NCBI GenBank assembly: GCA_033816765.1
Contig: CM066287.1
Coordinates: 4,960,001 to 5,024,000, forward strand
Direction: 5' to 3'
Origin: Nothopassalora personata
Taxonomy: Eukaryota > Ascomycota > Dothideomycetes > Mycosphaerellales > Mycosphaerellaceae
Length of the DNA stretch: 64,000 nt
The notes under the pieces are model-generated. The model did no database searches, was not told where the DNA came from, and saw nothing but the letters and a program-made list of their open reading frames with translations. Position numbers and translations under genes: made by a program. Positions 22,476 to 33,592 of the stretch are shown in pieces (within the stretch, counting starts at the first letter, position 1; every line of letters begins with the position of its first letter).

Positions 22476-24636
22476 TCAGTCAGGTACAATATTATCTTCC
22501 GAGCCACCAGTCTGCTGGTGCAGCCGTCTATGAACTATCATCTCGAATTCAGGCAGCGTCAATCCGCAGTCTCGACAGACTTCAGTGAATTCGTCATCTT
22601 CACCATCCTCATTGATCCATCCGTTGATATCATCCTCTTCCTCTTCTTCTTCTTCATTGTCCGAAACCCTTGCGGTCTGCGGCTCCTCGACCTCTTGGAT
22701 TGCAAGCATGAACTCCTTCTCCTTCGATTCTCTCTCGACCCCATTCGTAGCGAGGGAGACGTCTTCCACTTTTGGCTCCTCCTTGATGATCTTTGCTGCC
22801 TTTCTCACAGGCAAGACATCCTCAAAGGCTTGAATGTGCATCATCGTGGGCGTGTCATCGAAACGCACCCGCTTCTTCGACTGTGTTTGAGGTGTTGCAG
22901 CAGCCACAGGCGACGGGGGACTGGTATCGGTGACTTTGAAGTCTTTCAAGACGTCCTCCTGTCGTTTGAACATGTTGGAAATGTCCCTCCCATTTGCGGT
23001 TCGGCTGTTGCCTGCTGCCTCTGCCATGTTCGTGACGCCAATGTTTACCAAGCTAAGGTTCCAGCCTGTTTTCTCCGGGTGTAGTTTCTTGAACATTCCA
23101 GTCAAGACCTCTTTGACGAGCTTCTCGGCCAAGGCATCTATGCTCTCGTTCAGGTTGAAGACGAAGGTGGGCAACGGTATTGAATGAGAGTGGCGCTTGA
23201 AGGAGCGTACACGGGTGCCGTCTGGTTGCAGTGGAAGTCGGGGTCTCGTTGATAGACGTAAGGATCTGGGATGTGCTAGCCATCTCTTATTTACGGTTGC
23301 AGGAGTAGGCCTCCCCTCATTTGTCTCCTGCTCGTCGTCTTCTGTGCTGTGGTCCGCTGCTTCGAAGTCGTCTGTACTCGTAAGAAGGTCAACGCGCATG
23401 CGGGTAAGCAAGCTGCGAGCGAGCGCTGTGAGTGCTTTGAGCAAGTCTGGCATGTTGTCTAGTCGTATGTAGCTGTCCTCGATACTAATTTGCTTGGGAG
23501 CGGGTCTGGCTGAGCTAACTTCGCTGTCATCCACGCCATGCAGGAGACACCAGATCTTGTTGCCAATGCCATGAGGCGAGCCCGGTCCGGAGAGTAATTC
23601 CTCCAGCATCGCCGGATTCACATCAGGATGATTGCGAAGTTCTGCCACAGTCAACCGTTCTTTGGGACCGCCAGTAATGAAATCGATGCCGATTTTCCTC
23701 TGCTTGTAGAAGTCGCGCAGCTTCTCCGCCATCTTGTAGCCGATCCCAGGGACTTTGCCGATTTCGTGGTCGTCTATGAACTTCATGACATTGCTCTGGC
23801 GTTCCCGAAGATCCTCGAGAGGTGGCACAAGGGTGGTCTGGCCTTTCGGCTTGTTGAGGTTGCCCACAAGCTTTGACAACAGTTTCGTCGTCGCGATGCC
23901 AACTGTGGAGGTATACCCTTTCTGCTGCTCCAGTTGATGTCGGATATAGAGAGCAAGATGACTTCCCAACCTCAGTCGAAGGGTCAAGTCGTCCACAGCC
24001 GCATCAGCAGACTCTAGAGCATAGTCGGCTGGGTACGGATGACCAGCCATGGCTGTGGCATCGAACGTGAACCCGGCAGTAGGGTCATGCTTCGAGAGGT
24101 GGAAGAAGGAATTCTTCAGATCGTTCGTGTTCAATGTCGAGACGTTATAGTGCACGATGTCGGTCGTGTCCATCCAAATCTCATCGAATCCCAACCTTTC
24201 GACCTTGTTATTCCATGAGAAGCCTTTGACGAACCGGTACAGCTCTTTACTAGCATCTCGAAATCTGCCAATGTCCTCTCCGAGCTCGATGACGACGTCT
24301 GGGCATACTCGCTTCGCTTCGCGGATGAGCTGTAGTTTGTGCAGGCCTCTTCGGCGTGCCTCGTAGTTGCAGGTCACGATGATCTAGAATCGGTTATGAC
24401 ATGCTCTGCAGACGATTCGAAATCTGTCTTACCTGCTTCTGCTGCACGGCGAAGGGCAAGCTCTTCAGCTCCGGCCGCTTGGCTTCAAAGACTGATGCAT
24501 AGAAGCAGTCGTAGTCCTGGAAGTGCCATTAGCAACGCGGCGATTCGGTGTGCGGGCGCCGGTGCTGGTGCTTATCTCTCACAAAGTGTATGATTATCCT
24601 CCCGTCGTCTCTTGGCGGAATCTTCCTGCCTTCCAT
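22476..24636 (-). CDS. Y-family translesion DNA polymerase, iota type
   Basis: Exons 24636-24583, 24516-24433 and 24383-22476 encode 681 residues. The palm opens IIIHFDYDCFYASVFEA with the first metal-binding Asp; the second acidic pair is in ERLGFDEIWMD. The strand VTCNYEARRRGLHKLQLI and the ELGEDIGRFRDASKELYRF helix match the Pol iota branch rather than Rad30/eta. Helix-hairpin-helix regions are present (VGIATTKLLSKLVGNLNKP, KVPGIGYKMAEKLRDFY), followed by the little-finger domain. The acidic C-terminus ends in a C2H2 zinc element, CRDCGLTLPEFEMIVHRRLH, resembling a ubiquitin-binding UBZ. ATG 24636 is the first in frame; the frame remains open farther upstream without an ATG nearby. It acts in the nucleus in bypass of damaged bases. 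Confidence 0.85.
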
Positions 24637-24928
24637 CTCTTCATGGTCGCGCGACAGTAATTGACAAATCCGACAAATAGCGGTGGAAGTGAGTGAATCC
24701 TCTTGTCAAGAGACTCGACGAAGTCAATCGCGCTAGACTATAATCCTTGAGCGCGTCATTAGCGCGACTATAGGTGGCATCGAACACACATATATTTTGT
24801 GACAGACGGTATACTCGTCATCTTCACGATGCTGAATTGATTTCAGTGATTTGGCCAAAGGAACAACCAAAGCACATGACAAGTCGTACTCCCCATCTAC
24901 ACAGGTACGATACATCTATCCGTCTCGC
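24637..24928. other. Short intergenic region
   Basis: About 290 nt between the Pol iota start and the 3' end of the patatin-like gene. No features recognised. Confidence 0.4.
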
Positions 24929-26912
24929 CTATGCCTCGTTAGGGCAGCGCAGCGCGTTCCTGCCATCAATGTCTTCCGCTACATTCTCACCTGCTCCATT
25001 AGGCATCTTTGGTGTCCTCCGTCTGCGGCTCTCCAGCATGTCGTCCGTGTCACCCTCATCGTCTCCATTCCCTGGCCAAGGGATGCTGTTCAACATGAAT
25101 GAAGGCGCGCGTAGAGCAGGAGGTGTCAATGCGGCCTGTAAACGACCTAGTGTCGGTGGTACAGCATCGTAGGAACGTCGCCGGCGGACCTTCTCATACT
25201 CTCGGAAGAGAGCTACCTCGATGAGACACCGCACTTTGATCGCACAGAGTGAAGGCCAGACGGAACGCTCGCCTCGCATGATCCAAAAATCGATCTCGTC
25301 TTTGGTTGGGTTCTTGAGCAACCTCTTCCAGTCCCTGAGTCGCACCTCCGGAACGACTGTGAGTGAGTCGCCTTTGACAGTCTCGTCGCTCAGAATGCGG
25401 CGCAGGCTGTCTGGGAGCACACCGATGATGTCTGCGAGCAACATGATATGCTTGACAACTTCCGCAGCATCGAAAGGTAGGAAGTTGCTCGGGCCATGCG
25501 AGGACATTTTGAACCACGAACTCTGCTGCCGGATGTATGGTAAGGACGGCTTCACGAATGGTGCCACATATGGTCGAGCTTGCGAAATGATGAAGTGATC
25601 GATGTTGAACTGCTGCTTCAACCTCGTGAGCGGTGTCTTGCGATCGTTAGCCGAAGGAGGTCGGCGCAGTTTGCCAGAGTTCGCCTTGTGTGGGCGGACG
25701 TTCAAAGTCCTGACAGTACCACTGCCATCTTTATACATCAGCTTGATCGGCGAATCTCTGCTTCGAGCCATATTGGTGACGTGTGATGCCAGTGCTGCTG
25801 ATCGCACTAGGTAGTTTGGTGCTGTCAGATAGTTCATCAAGTTCGGAATCTCTTCGCTGGGTGAGGATATGATGATATTGAGAACACATCCTGTTCGTCG
25901 GTAGGCTTCTTCGAACGTCAGGTCGCCAACATTCGCTCTTACGCATTCGGAAAGGACCTTCGGATCCAGCAGAAAGCCTTGCTCAATGAGTCGCCACGCT
26001 CGCCGCTCGAGAGTATGATACCAGTTGTGGAACTTCGTGGTTGGAGGTGGAGTGTCGCGAATCTCTAATTTCTCGTCCGTCTCTTCTTGCGCCTTCATAG
26101 AAGACTTCGCAAAGGCACTGAGGTCTATGCTGTCTCCAGCCAAGAATGTTGGCAATTCTTCCAGTGTGTGGATCCCAATTAAGGAGGCCATTAAAGCACC
26201 AGTAGCAGTGCCAACAATGACTCTGGGAAGAACATTGTGTTCCAGCAAAGCTTTTACCACTCCGAGATGACATAGTCCGAATATGGAGCCACCTTGAAGC
26301 AGTAAAGCCGTACTTCCAAAAGTTCTGTTGGATTCATGCAGCACATCGAGCTTTTCCTGGCCAGTGAGACGGCCTTCGCCCGTATGAAGTGCTGTAGGTG
26401 ATTCGGCGATATACTTGATCGCTTTTACACTTTCCTCGACATAGGCCTCGATGCTTTCTTTCGTACCAGCGTATGTCTTTGCGTACAATGGAAACTTGGT
26501 GATGTTGAAGAGGTTCCTAAGCAGCCCGTGCCGAAGGTAATTAGCCACAGCAATGGGCTTCTCCTCGCATCGCAAGCGATGAAGTTCTTTGCGTCTTTCG
26601 TCAAGATGGCGATAATCATACAGATCGTCTATTGGATTGATGCGCCAGTTGTATTTCTCAGGGCGTTTATCCAACGCAGTGGCCGCGTTCCACCATTCGC
26701 CATAATCAGACGCATTCAGCAAGCTGTCGATGAGTTGATCTTCTTCCGATTTTGACGCCACGAAATTGTACGATCGCTGGTTTTTCAAATCAGCATCGGG
26801 TCGCTTTATCACGCTCTACTCCAGAACCTACCTCGATCCAAGTGTACACGATGTCGACCACAGCGAACAGAACAGACAGCATGCCATGCTTTCGGGCGGG
26901 CGCGGGCGCCAT
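24929..26912 (-). CDS. Patatin-like (Tgl/SDP1-type) protein with catalytic Ser replaced by Ala
   Basis: Exons 26912-26832 and 26776-24929 (55-nt intron, GTAGGT..branch GCTGAT..CCAG) encode 642 residues. A short hydrophobic N-terminal segment (MLSVLFAVVDIVYTWIE) suggests membrane or lipid-droplet attachment. The DUF3336 region follows (WRINPIDDLYDYRHLDER), then the patatin domain: glycine-rich oxyanion loop LLLQGGSIFGLCHLGVV, then VIVGTATGALMASLIG where triglyceride lipases have GxSxG. The nucleophile position therefore holds Ala in GTATG. A DGSG that may be the catalytic Asp loop and FNIDHFIISQARPYVAPF follow. By family it would act on triacylglycerol or lysophospholipid, but the missing Ser argues for a pseudoenzyme or scaffold. 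Upstream ATG 26912 is supported by the in-phase junction. Confidence 0.85.
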
Positions 26913-27365
26913 CTCAATCCTAGCAGGTTATGATTCGGTCGATCGCATCTCGCGTTAGAGATATCCGACAAGATGGAATCAAGGCAAAGGAGTAATTTTG
27001 TCGACGGAAAAGACCTGCTCGGGCCACGCGACTCCGGCTTTCACATGCAGAACTGCTGGCGTCCGCGTGCCCCTTCTGCCCCGTCCACCCTGACAAGCTC
27101 TGAGACACCGAAGAGCAGCGGGACCCATCATCGGCTCGACAGCATCTCCTTGACTAGCGACGTATGATCTGCCTGGTGATCGAAGGCGAAGATCTTGTTC
27201 ATTGATGCAAGAGGCTATAACAACGCAGGTCGAAGGCAGTTGTCGGAAAGCGAGCTACCAGCCTCGGCCTGTAGGGGATATCCGGGAAAGCGCCGTCTGT
27301 GACCAGGGGGTTCTGTTAGTCAACCACAACAACCTCATCACGCGGATCACTAGATACCTCCTGCG
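26913..27365. other. Divergent promoter region
   Basis: About 450 nt between the minus-strand patatin-like gene and the plus-strand deaminase gene. No distinct site recognised. Confidence 0.4.
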
Positions 27366-28121
27366 ATGCTTGCGCTACGCCACTGTTTCGCAGCGGTCCC
27401 AAGTATTCTTTTCGGTCTATCCGTTGCGACATATGGGCAGCATCGCAATCCCACACGTGGTGCAAATACCACCTCGGATCATGAAGAGGACTGGCTACCG
27501 CGCGACATCCGAGACTTCTGGATGAGACAAGCCATTGGGGCACTTGAACCTCTGTTATCATCACCATGTCCCTTTGGCGCGTTCGGCACGGTCATTGTAA
27601 ATCACACGCGGCACGACGATCTTGGAGATCTGATTTGCATTGGAGCGAACAATATCTCCATAGGAAACCCCACTCTGCACGGCGAGATGGCAGCGATCAA
27701 TAACTGCTCTACTGTGCTCACAGATCCTGATGGACGATGGAGACTGACCGGAAGTCAAGCCTCCGATGCCTTCAGCGACTTCACACTCTATACGACTGCT
27801 GAGCCGTGTCCGATGTGTGCTGCAGCGATCCGCTGGGCCGGTTTCCGCGAATGTGTATTTGGTACAAGCATACCGACTTTGGTGGATCTAGGCTGGCCGC
27901 AGATCCGGCTGACGAGTCGACAAATCTTCGAGCACAGTACGAATCTAGATTCCGGGACGAAACTTTTCGACAATGTTCTCGTCAACGAAACGGACGCTTA
28001 CTTCGCATGGCAATTTAACCCTGAGCATGCTTGCCCGAATGGCTGCCAGCGACCGCAAAACTCCAGTGAGATATGTCTGGCGTTTGGTGATGATGAGAGC
28101 AAGTTCAGAAGCGAAATGTGA
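27366..28121 (+). CDS. Secreted CMP/dCMP deaminase-fold protein
   Basis: Single-exon, 251 residues. The N-terminus (MLALRHCFAAVPSILFGLSV, then ATYGQ) looks like a signal peptide. The deaminase domain follows: FWMRQAIGALEPL helix, IGNPTLHGEMAAINN with the zinc-binding His and catalytic Glu (H-x-E), and TTAEPCPMCAAAIRWAG with the two zinc cysteines (P-C-x2-C). This is the full active-site set of the cytidine/guanine/tRNA-adenosine deaminase superfamily. Extra cysteines in the C-terminal 50 residues and several N-x-S/T sites fit an exported, disulfide-bonded glycoprotein. Substrate is unknown; guanine or nucleoside deamination is the nearest guess from motif form. Confidence 0.85.
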   Translation: MLALRHCFAAVPSILFGLSVATYGQHRNPTRGANTTSDHEEDWLPRDIRDFWMRQAIGALEPLLSSPCPFGAFGTVIVNHTRHDDLGDLICIGANNISIGNPTLHGEMAAINNCSTVLTDPDGRWRLTGSQASDAFSDFTLYTTAEPCPMCAAAIRWAGFRECVFGTSIPTLVDLGWPQIRLTSRQIFEHSTNLDSGTKLFDNVLVNETDAYFAWQFNPEHACPNGCQRPQNSSEICLAFGDDESKFRSEM

Positions 28122-28269
28122 CTTAAATCCTTATTACTCTCTGGCCTTACATCGAATGCAGCCTTAGAGCTCGCAGCCACAAGATCTGCCGGACTTCCCA
28201 TGTGAGCGATTCGCACCTGTCAGGCCATTCCCGTCGAATAACACATGAGCCTCGTCGAGCGGTAGGTGC

Positions 28270-28980
28270 TCAAAAGGACTTCTGGGGTCGTTCCAGCCAA
28301 GCGAAGGCGCCAGAAGGTCGATCAGTCTCGCCGGGCACCGCCACTTCGACTTGCTCTTTGAAGACGAAGCCATTCTTCTCGTACAGGCGTTTTCCATAAA
28401 CACTTTGCAGAACAATATTAATTCTGCTTCCAAGCAGCTTGCGACGGCCTGCATAGTATGCGGGTGCTTACCTGCTCTCTACCACTGCGGGCAAACCCAA
28501 TGCGTCTGCCTTATCGGTCCCCCATTGGACCAGAGCTTGACCAACGCCCTTCTTCTGGTGTGCAGGTTCCACCGTCAAGAGGTCCAATGACACCAGATTG
28601 CCGTTCGTCTGTTTCAAGGCAGCTTCTCGCTTTTGGAGAAAGACAGGTACCATAGCCTGGTAGTACTTGTAGTCTGCTTCGGTCGGCCAGTACTTTGCGT
28701 CGGGCATAGTCGACATCGGGAAGGCATTCTGAAAGATCAGCCACTTTGCCATGCCAGCAATTGCACCTGTTTCTGAGTCCACCGCTTTGATAAAGATGAC
28801 ATGAGGATCAGACTTTTGTATGTCACGTAATCGTTGTGCTCCATGCTTGCGTCCCTCGGCGGTCCAGTGCGATGGGTACATGGCGTCCCATACAGGCTCG
28901 TTGCGATCGAAAGCTCGTGATGTGATTTCGAACAGCCTGTCCATGTCGGCATCACTGGCTGAAGAGACCTCGATCACCAT
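28270..28980 (-). CDS. GNAT-family N-acetyltransferase
   Basis: Exons 28980-28472 and 28402-28270 give 213 residues; the intron is 69 nt (GTAAGC..AAAG). The protein starts MVIEVSSASDADMDRLFEI, has the acetyl-CoA-binding motif A as LDLLTVEPAHQKKGVGQALV (Q/R-x-x-G-x-G/A type) and ends with the second exon SVYGKRLYEKNGFVFKEQVE, the usual motif-B tail, before a short Pro-rich end. Only the spliced version completes the fold, which supports the intron. Substrate cannot be predicted. Confidence 0.87.
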
Positions 28981-29736
28981 TTTCCGGACGGATGATTGGA
29001 ATAGGGCCGGTAATTTCTTCGTCGCGTGTCGTGAGTACTTTGTCGATGTCAGGTCGTATTGCTGTAGTCATCGGTCTGCAAAGTCTGAACTTCGCAGGAA
29101 AACATGCCGAGCAGCCTCAATTGTGGAGCAGCGCTTGCTTCAACGCTAGGCAACGATCGTGCTTCACTCTCCCTGCTTACGACAATATCGAATTAGTGCT
29201 GCAGTGCTCCTTCCGCGATGTGTTCAGCATCGAATATCACACCGCCATTGTGCTTCATGGCTTAGGGCTCAAATCAACAGGCTTGCGGAAGACTTGATCG
29301 TGGCGTGGCCAGCACACCGATGTATGCTTCCTCTTGAAGTATATCTCAGATATCACTGCAGGCACTAGAACTATTCCACATACCAACGATACACACCCAA
29401 TTGCGGGCAGAACGTGTGCTGGAGAACATGGACGGCACTGCAGGTCCTACACGTCAACAACGGACAACACCACGGTGACCGGGAATGAAGACCACCACGA
29501 TACTGTTGGCTACAGAGCATACCTCATCAATGATAACGCTCTTCCAACTCCTTCCGTTGCAGCAGGGTGTATCTCTTCGCGACCTACCTAAGGCTCATTT
29601 GCCAAAACCGTCGTCTTCTCATATAGGGCTCCCAGCAGGACGCGTCCCGATTTGGTGGGGAAAAGCGAGCTCCTCACCGAGCTCAAAGCTCTCTATGACG
29701 AGGAAGCGGCCAAGGTACAACAGGTAGGTCTCGAAG
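28981..29736. other. Intergenic between divergent genes
   Basis: About 750 nt. A frame opened by TTG at 29652 (containing KSELLTELKALYDEEAAKV) could belong to a 5' exon of the downstream dehydratase gene, but has no ATG of its own. Confidence 0.4.
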
Positions 29737-29847
29737 ATGAGTTGGTCGCTACACCGTCTGCTATCGACAGTAAGGTTTCGCAGTACAACCACTATCCGAA
29801 ATCGAGCAGCCGAGGTTGTCGTCCTTGCTCGACAGCATTCAACCGGA

Positions 29848-31070
29848 ATGGGGCCCATTGCAGAAGAACAACGCACATATCCGCTGAAGAAGCCGAAAGG
29901 CCACAAACCTCCAGTACCAAGGTGGTCATTGGAATTCCCCGACTCCGTCAAGAAGATATACACATTATACATAGGCATACAATCTCATCATAACAATGAA
30001 CAAGCACGTATGAAAGCAGAGACAATCGTCGACGATATGCTATCCAAGCCAGATCTCCAACATCCAGTCATCGACACGTTCAGAGTTACGGACGGCTTTG
30101 ATTTAGCTGGCAGCAAGTGCTGGGTAGCTTACTGGCAAGATATAAATGGATATGAGGCCGTGGTGCGAAGGTTGGACCTTGAGAAAGTGTGGAGTGGCCT
30201 GGGGAATGACAAGAACGACATCGGACTTTGGGTCGAGCATTTCGTGGCCCCTATTGACAGGCTCGAGACGAACTATGCCAGGCTAGATCATAAACCTGGA
30301 TTGGCCCAGTTGGCCAACACTAAGCAGCCACCTCACGAGACCACAGCATATTGGGGCGCTGGACGAGACCGCATTCCAGCTTCCGCGCACGATCTTTTTG
30401 AGACGCCCAAGATCGTGCCGGTGCCATCGTCTGTGCCGGTTGGGCTTGGACAGAGGCTCACTGGAACCAACTATGAAAATATGTATGCTGAGATATATTG
30501 CCACGTGGTGTACATATGCCTAACGCCTTTTTTCTCAGGTGCCACATTCGTAGCGGACAGTGGTGGGAAAAGTGTGATGACGAAGAACGTATAGCCTACG
30601 AAGGTGATCTAGAGGTCAAGCTCATGGGTGGAATGCGATATCTGTGGGAAAATCCCGATGAGACTGGTACTATAGGTCTTCGCTTCCTGCAGAACCTCGA
30701 TCAAAACGGTCACCCGGTCAGAGAGACCTGTGGCGCAGGCTTCCACAAGAATTGGAAAGACCTTGAGAGATGGTCATCGCGCCACCCTTCTCATCTGGCT
30801 ATCTTCAATGGGATGGTGAGTAAGGTTGCTAGAGTACAATACTTGGAACGCGCATAGCTTCTTACCCTTCTTCTGTGGAAGTCCCAGGCTGACTGATCTT
30901 ACCTCTAGATGGCCCATGCAAAGCGATTCGGAGATGATCGTAAACTAATGACATGGCATGAAGTCTGGATTCTTAAAGAGGGGGAGGCGAAGTTCGACTA
31001 TGTCAATTGCGATCCTAGGACAGGAGTGATCAAGTGGGTGAATTTAGACAAACAGTCCTTGGCGGAGTAG
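29848..31070 (+). CDS. Aldoxime dehydratase family heme protein
   Basis: Family members (phenylacetaldoxime dehydratase, OxdA/OxdB) contain heme b and dehydrate aldoximes to nitriles. Exons 29848-30482, 30539-30815 and 30909-31070 encode 357 residues, near the family's usual 350. Seen: IYTLYIGIQSH, the CWVAYWQDINGYEAV segment, GLWVEHFVAPIDRLETNYA, GTNYENM joined in phase to CHIRSGQWWEKCDDEER, and RHPSHLAIFNGMMAHAKRFG, where the family places its heme-ligand His. It ends HEVWILKEGEAKFDYV and a short tail. ATG 29848 gives the family length; an in-frame ATG at 29737 would add 37 residues. Fungal homologues may detoxify plant aldoximes, which is inference. Confidence 0.85.
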
Positions 31071-31530
31071 GTAGTGAAGTGTATAGTTATCATGTGCGAT
31101 CCAGACAGCAGGGCTAGCCAAGTCATCGTCTGCTTAATGCCACACTCCGGAGGTTGCTCGGCGCATACATTCTCCTAATAGTTGGTGACCGTGATAGTGT
31201 TGTGTTGTATTCTTGCATGAAGTCGGTCGCTCTCATGAGGTGAGTGTTCCGCTCTTCCAGGCACATCAATGTGGACGATCAGATCGTGCCGCGTGGCGAG
31301 GAGGAAGCTGTTGGGCCACGTGATGTCCCTCGGGTGACCTCGGAACGCGGCGCGGCTAAGGGCACGGACCAGGGCGTCGGCAAGAAGCTGGCGGGAAAAA
31401 TCCCTTACTCTTCAACACTGCCTTCGTTCTCTCTTTCGACCATCACAAGATTCCATCTCGGACATCAAAACCAACTCCACTCTACCTACATTACCTTCTC
31501 CCGTTAGTTCTGTGATCCAATACCGCCGCA
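31071..31530. other. Intergenic / ADP-ATP carrier promoter
   Basis: About 460 nt. The last 80 nt before the ATG are pyrimidine-rich (TCTTTCGACC, CTCTACC), typical of strongly expressed fungal genes. Confidence 0.4.
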
Positions 31531-33031
31531 ATGTCGGGAGATCAGGGTACGTTGAGCCGCCGAAAACTTTTGCACGCATTGGAGATGGCGCCAGCTAACA
31601 TGTTCTATCTTACAGGGGCCAAGACCTTCGTAAGTGACGATTGCAGCTGCCAACGCCCGAGTCGCCAGATGTCAATTGAGGCGCTGCTGTTACGTTGAGC
31701 TTGCCAAACGACAGCTGGCGCACCCGCGAAGACGCTCGGCGCGATCCCCTATCATGGACCAAATGGCTCACAACACGTATAGATGGGCATGCCCGGGTTC
31801 GTGGTCGACTTCTTGAGTACGTACACTCCTCACACTACCTCTCAGCGATGGAGTTCGTCAGAAACGCGATGATCAAAGCTGGCGATAAGAGTGTGGAAAG
31901 GGCGTGAAACAGGACAACACAGCTAACAACATCTACAGTGGGTGGTGTTTCCGCCGCCGTCTCGAAGACTGCCGCTGCTCCAATCGAGCGTGTCAAGCTT
32001 CTCATCCAGAACCAGGTATGTCGCGCCCAACCACCAGCAAGACACATGTCATCACTCATTCGTAGAGCCTCGCAAGTCGGTCCGGCTACTATGCGATCTC
32101 GGAGCTGACATGCAATTCTTTACAGGACGAGATGTTGAAGACCGGCCGTCTTGACCGTAAATACGATGGCATCATGGACTGCTTCCGCCGTACCACCGCA
32201 GATGAGGGTGTTGTCTCTCTGTGGCGTGGTAACACTGCCAACGTCATCCGTTACTTCCCAACGCAGGCCCTCAACTTCGCTTTCCGTGACACCTTCAAGT
32301 CGATGTTCGGCTACAAGAAGGACCGTGATGGATACTGGTGGTGGATGGCTGGTAACTTGGCCTCCGGTGGTGTGAGTTGCGGCCAAAGCCGGTGTCTTGT
32401 CGGAAACTGACCTCTCTCCAGATGGCTGGTGCCACCTCCCTCTTGTTCGTCTACTCTCTCGACTACGCCCGTACCCGTCTCGCCAACGACGCGAAGAACG
32501 CCAAGTCCGGAGGTGAACGCCAGTTCAACGGTCTGATCGATGTCTACAAGAAGACGCTCGCTTCCGACGGTGTCCTTGGTCTTTACCGTGGTTTCGGTCC
32601 CTCCGTCGCCGGCATCGTCGTTTATCGTGGTCTCTACTTCGGTATGTACGACTCGCTCAAGCCAGTCATCCTTGTCGGCAACCTCGAGGGTAACTTCTTG
32701 GCTTCTTTCCTCCTCGGCTGGACTGTAACCACTGGTGCTGGCATCGCTTCCTACCCGCTCGACACCGTCCGTCGTCGCATGATGATGACTTCTGGTGAGG
32801 TGAGTAAACTCGGACTGAACAGCGCAGAGATTCATGATGCTGACGATGTTGTTCCAGGCTGTCAAGTACAAGTCTTCCCTCGATGCCGCTCAACAGATTA
32901 TCGCCAAGGAGGGTGTCAGGTCGCTCTTCAAGGGTGCTGGCGCCAACATTCTCCGTGGTGTGGCCGGCGCTGGTGTGCTGTCGATCTACGATCAGCTCCA
33001 GGTCATCTTGTTCGGCAAGAAATTCAAATAG
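31531..33031 (+). CDS. Mitochondrial ADP/ATP carrier
   Basis: Exchanges matrix ATP for cytosolic ADP across the inner membrane. Seven exons: 31531-31546, 31616-31629, 31783-31816, 31939-32015, 32126-32371, 32422-32799, 32858-33031; 312 residues. Three carrier repeats each carry P-x-D/E-x-x-[27 protein letters not shown] and [16 protein letters not shown]. The last contains RRRMMM, the diagnostic ADP/ATP-carrier signature. The gene starts MSGDQGAKTF and then [20 protein letters not shown]. The first three exons are only 16, 14 and 34 nt. Strict codon bias (GTC, CTC, GGT) indicates high expression. It is the ANC/AAC orthologue by signature. Confidence 0.95.
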
Positions 33032-33592
33032 ACGGATCGCCCCAATATTCGACAACTCTGGTCATCACATGGCCAAAGTTTGGCCTCAGGTCAGTCTGCA
33101 TGCCGAGATATAAGATTGTGGACAAGGAACAGCGAATGCGTGCAGTGCGGAGCGTTGGCATGAAGAGTGGTTTGGGCATGGAGCGGCGTGTGACTGCAAC
33201 ACGGCTCCAGTCGAGCGTGAGCAGATGTACCTTTATGCTGGCCTGGGCAACCCTCTTCCCTGTATTACAATTGGTTGCTCTACTAAAGGCGTATAGAGTT
33301 CTTTCTGTTGGTATCAATCGTTTTTCTCGAATCCCTCGCAGCTTTTCCTCGTGAGGTTACGTCATCCAGAGCTCCAGCACCAAGTGCATGCAAGGGAACT
33401 CACGAAGCTCATCAAACTGTACCTTACGTGTCCACCTTCGCACATGGCAAACGCTCTGACACACATGCTTCCAGCTGACAATCGACGCCTTGACACAACG
33501 AACCGATAGCACATCACACGAGTCTCGATCTTCACGATCACTGACACAACCGCCAACACATCAGTCCAACGACTGCGAGTGCAACGAACATT
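33032..33592. other. Intergenic, nothing recognised
   Basis: About 560 nt, including the ADP/ATP carrier 3' UTR. No gene motif is seen. Confidence 0.4.
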
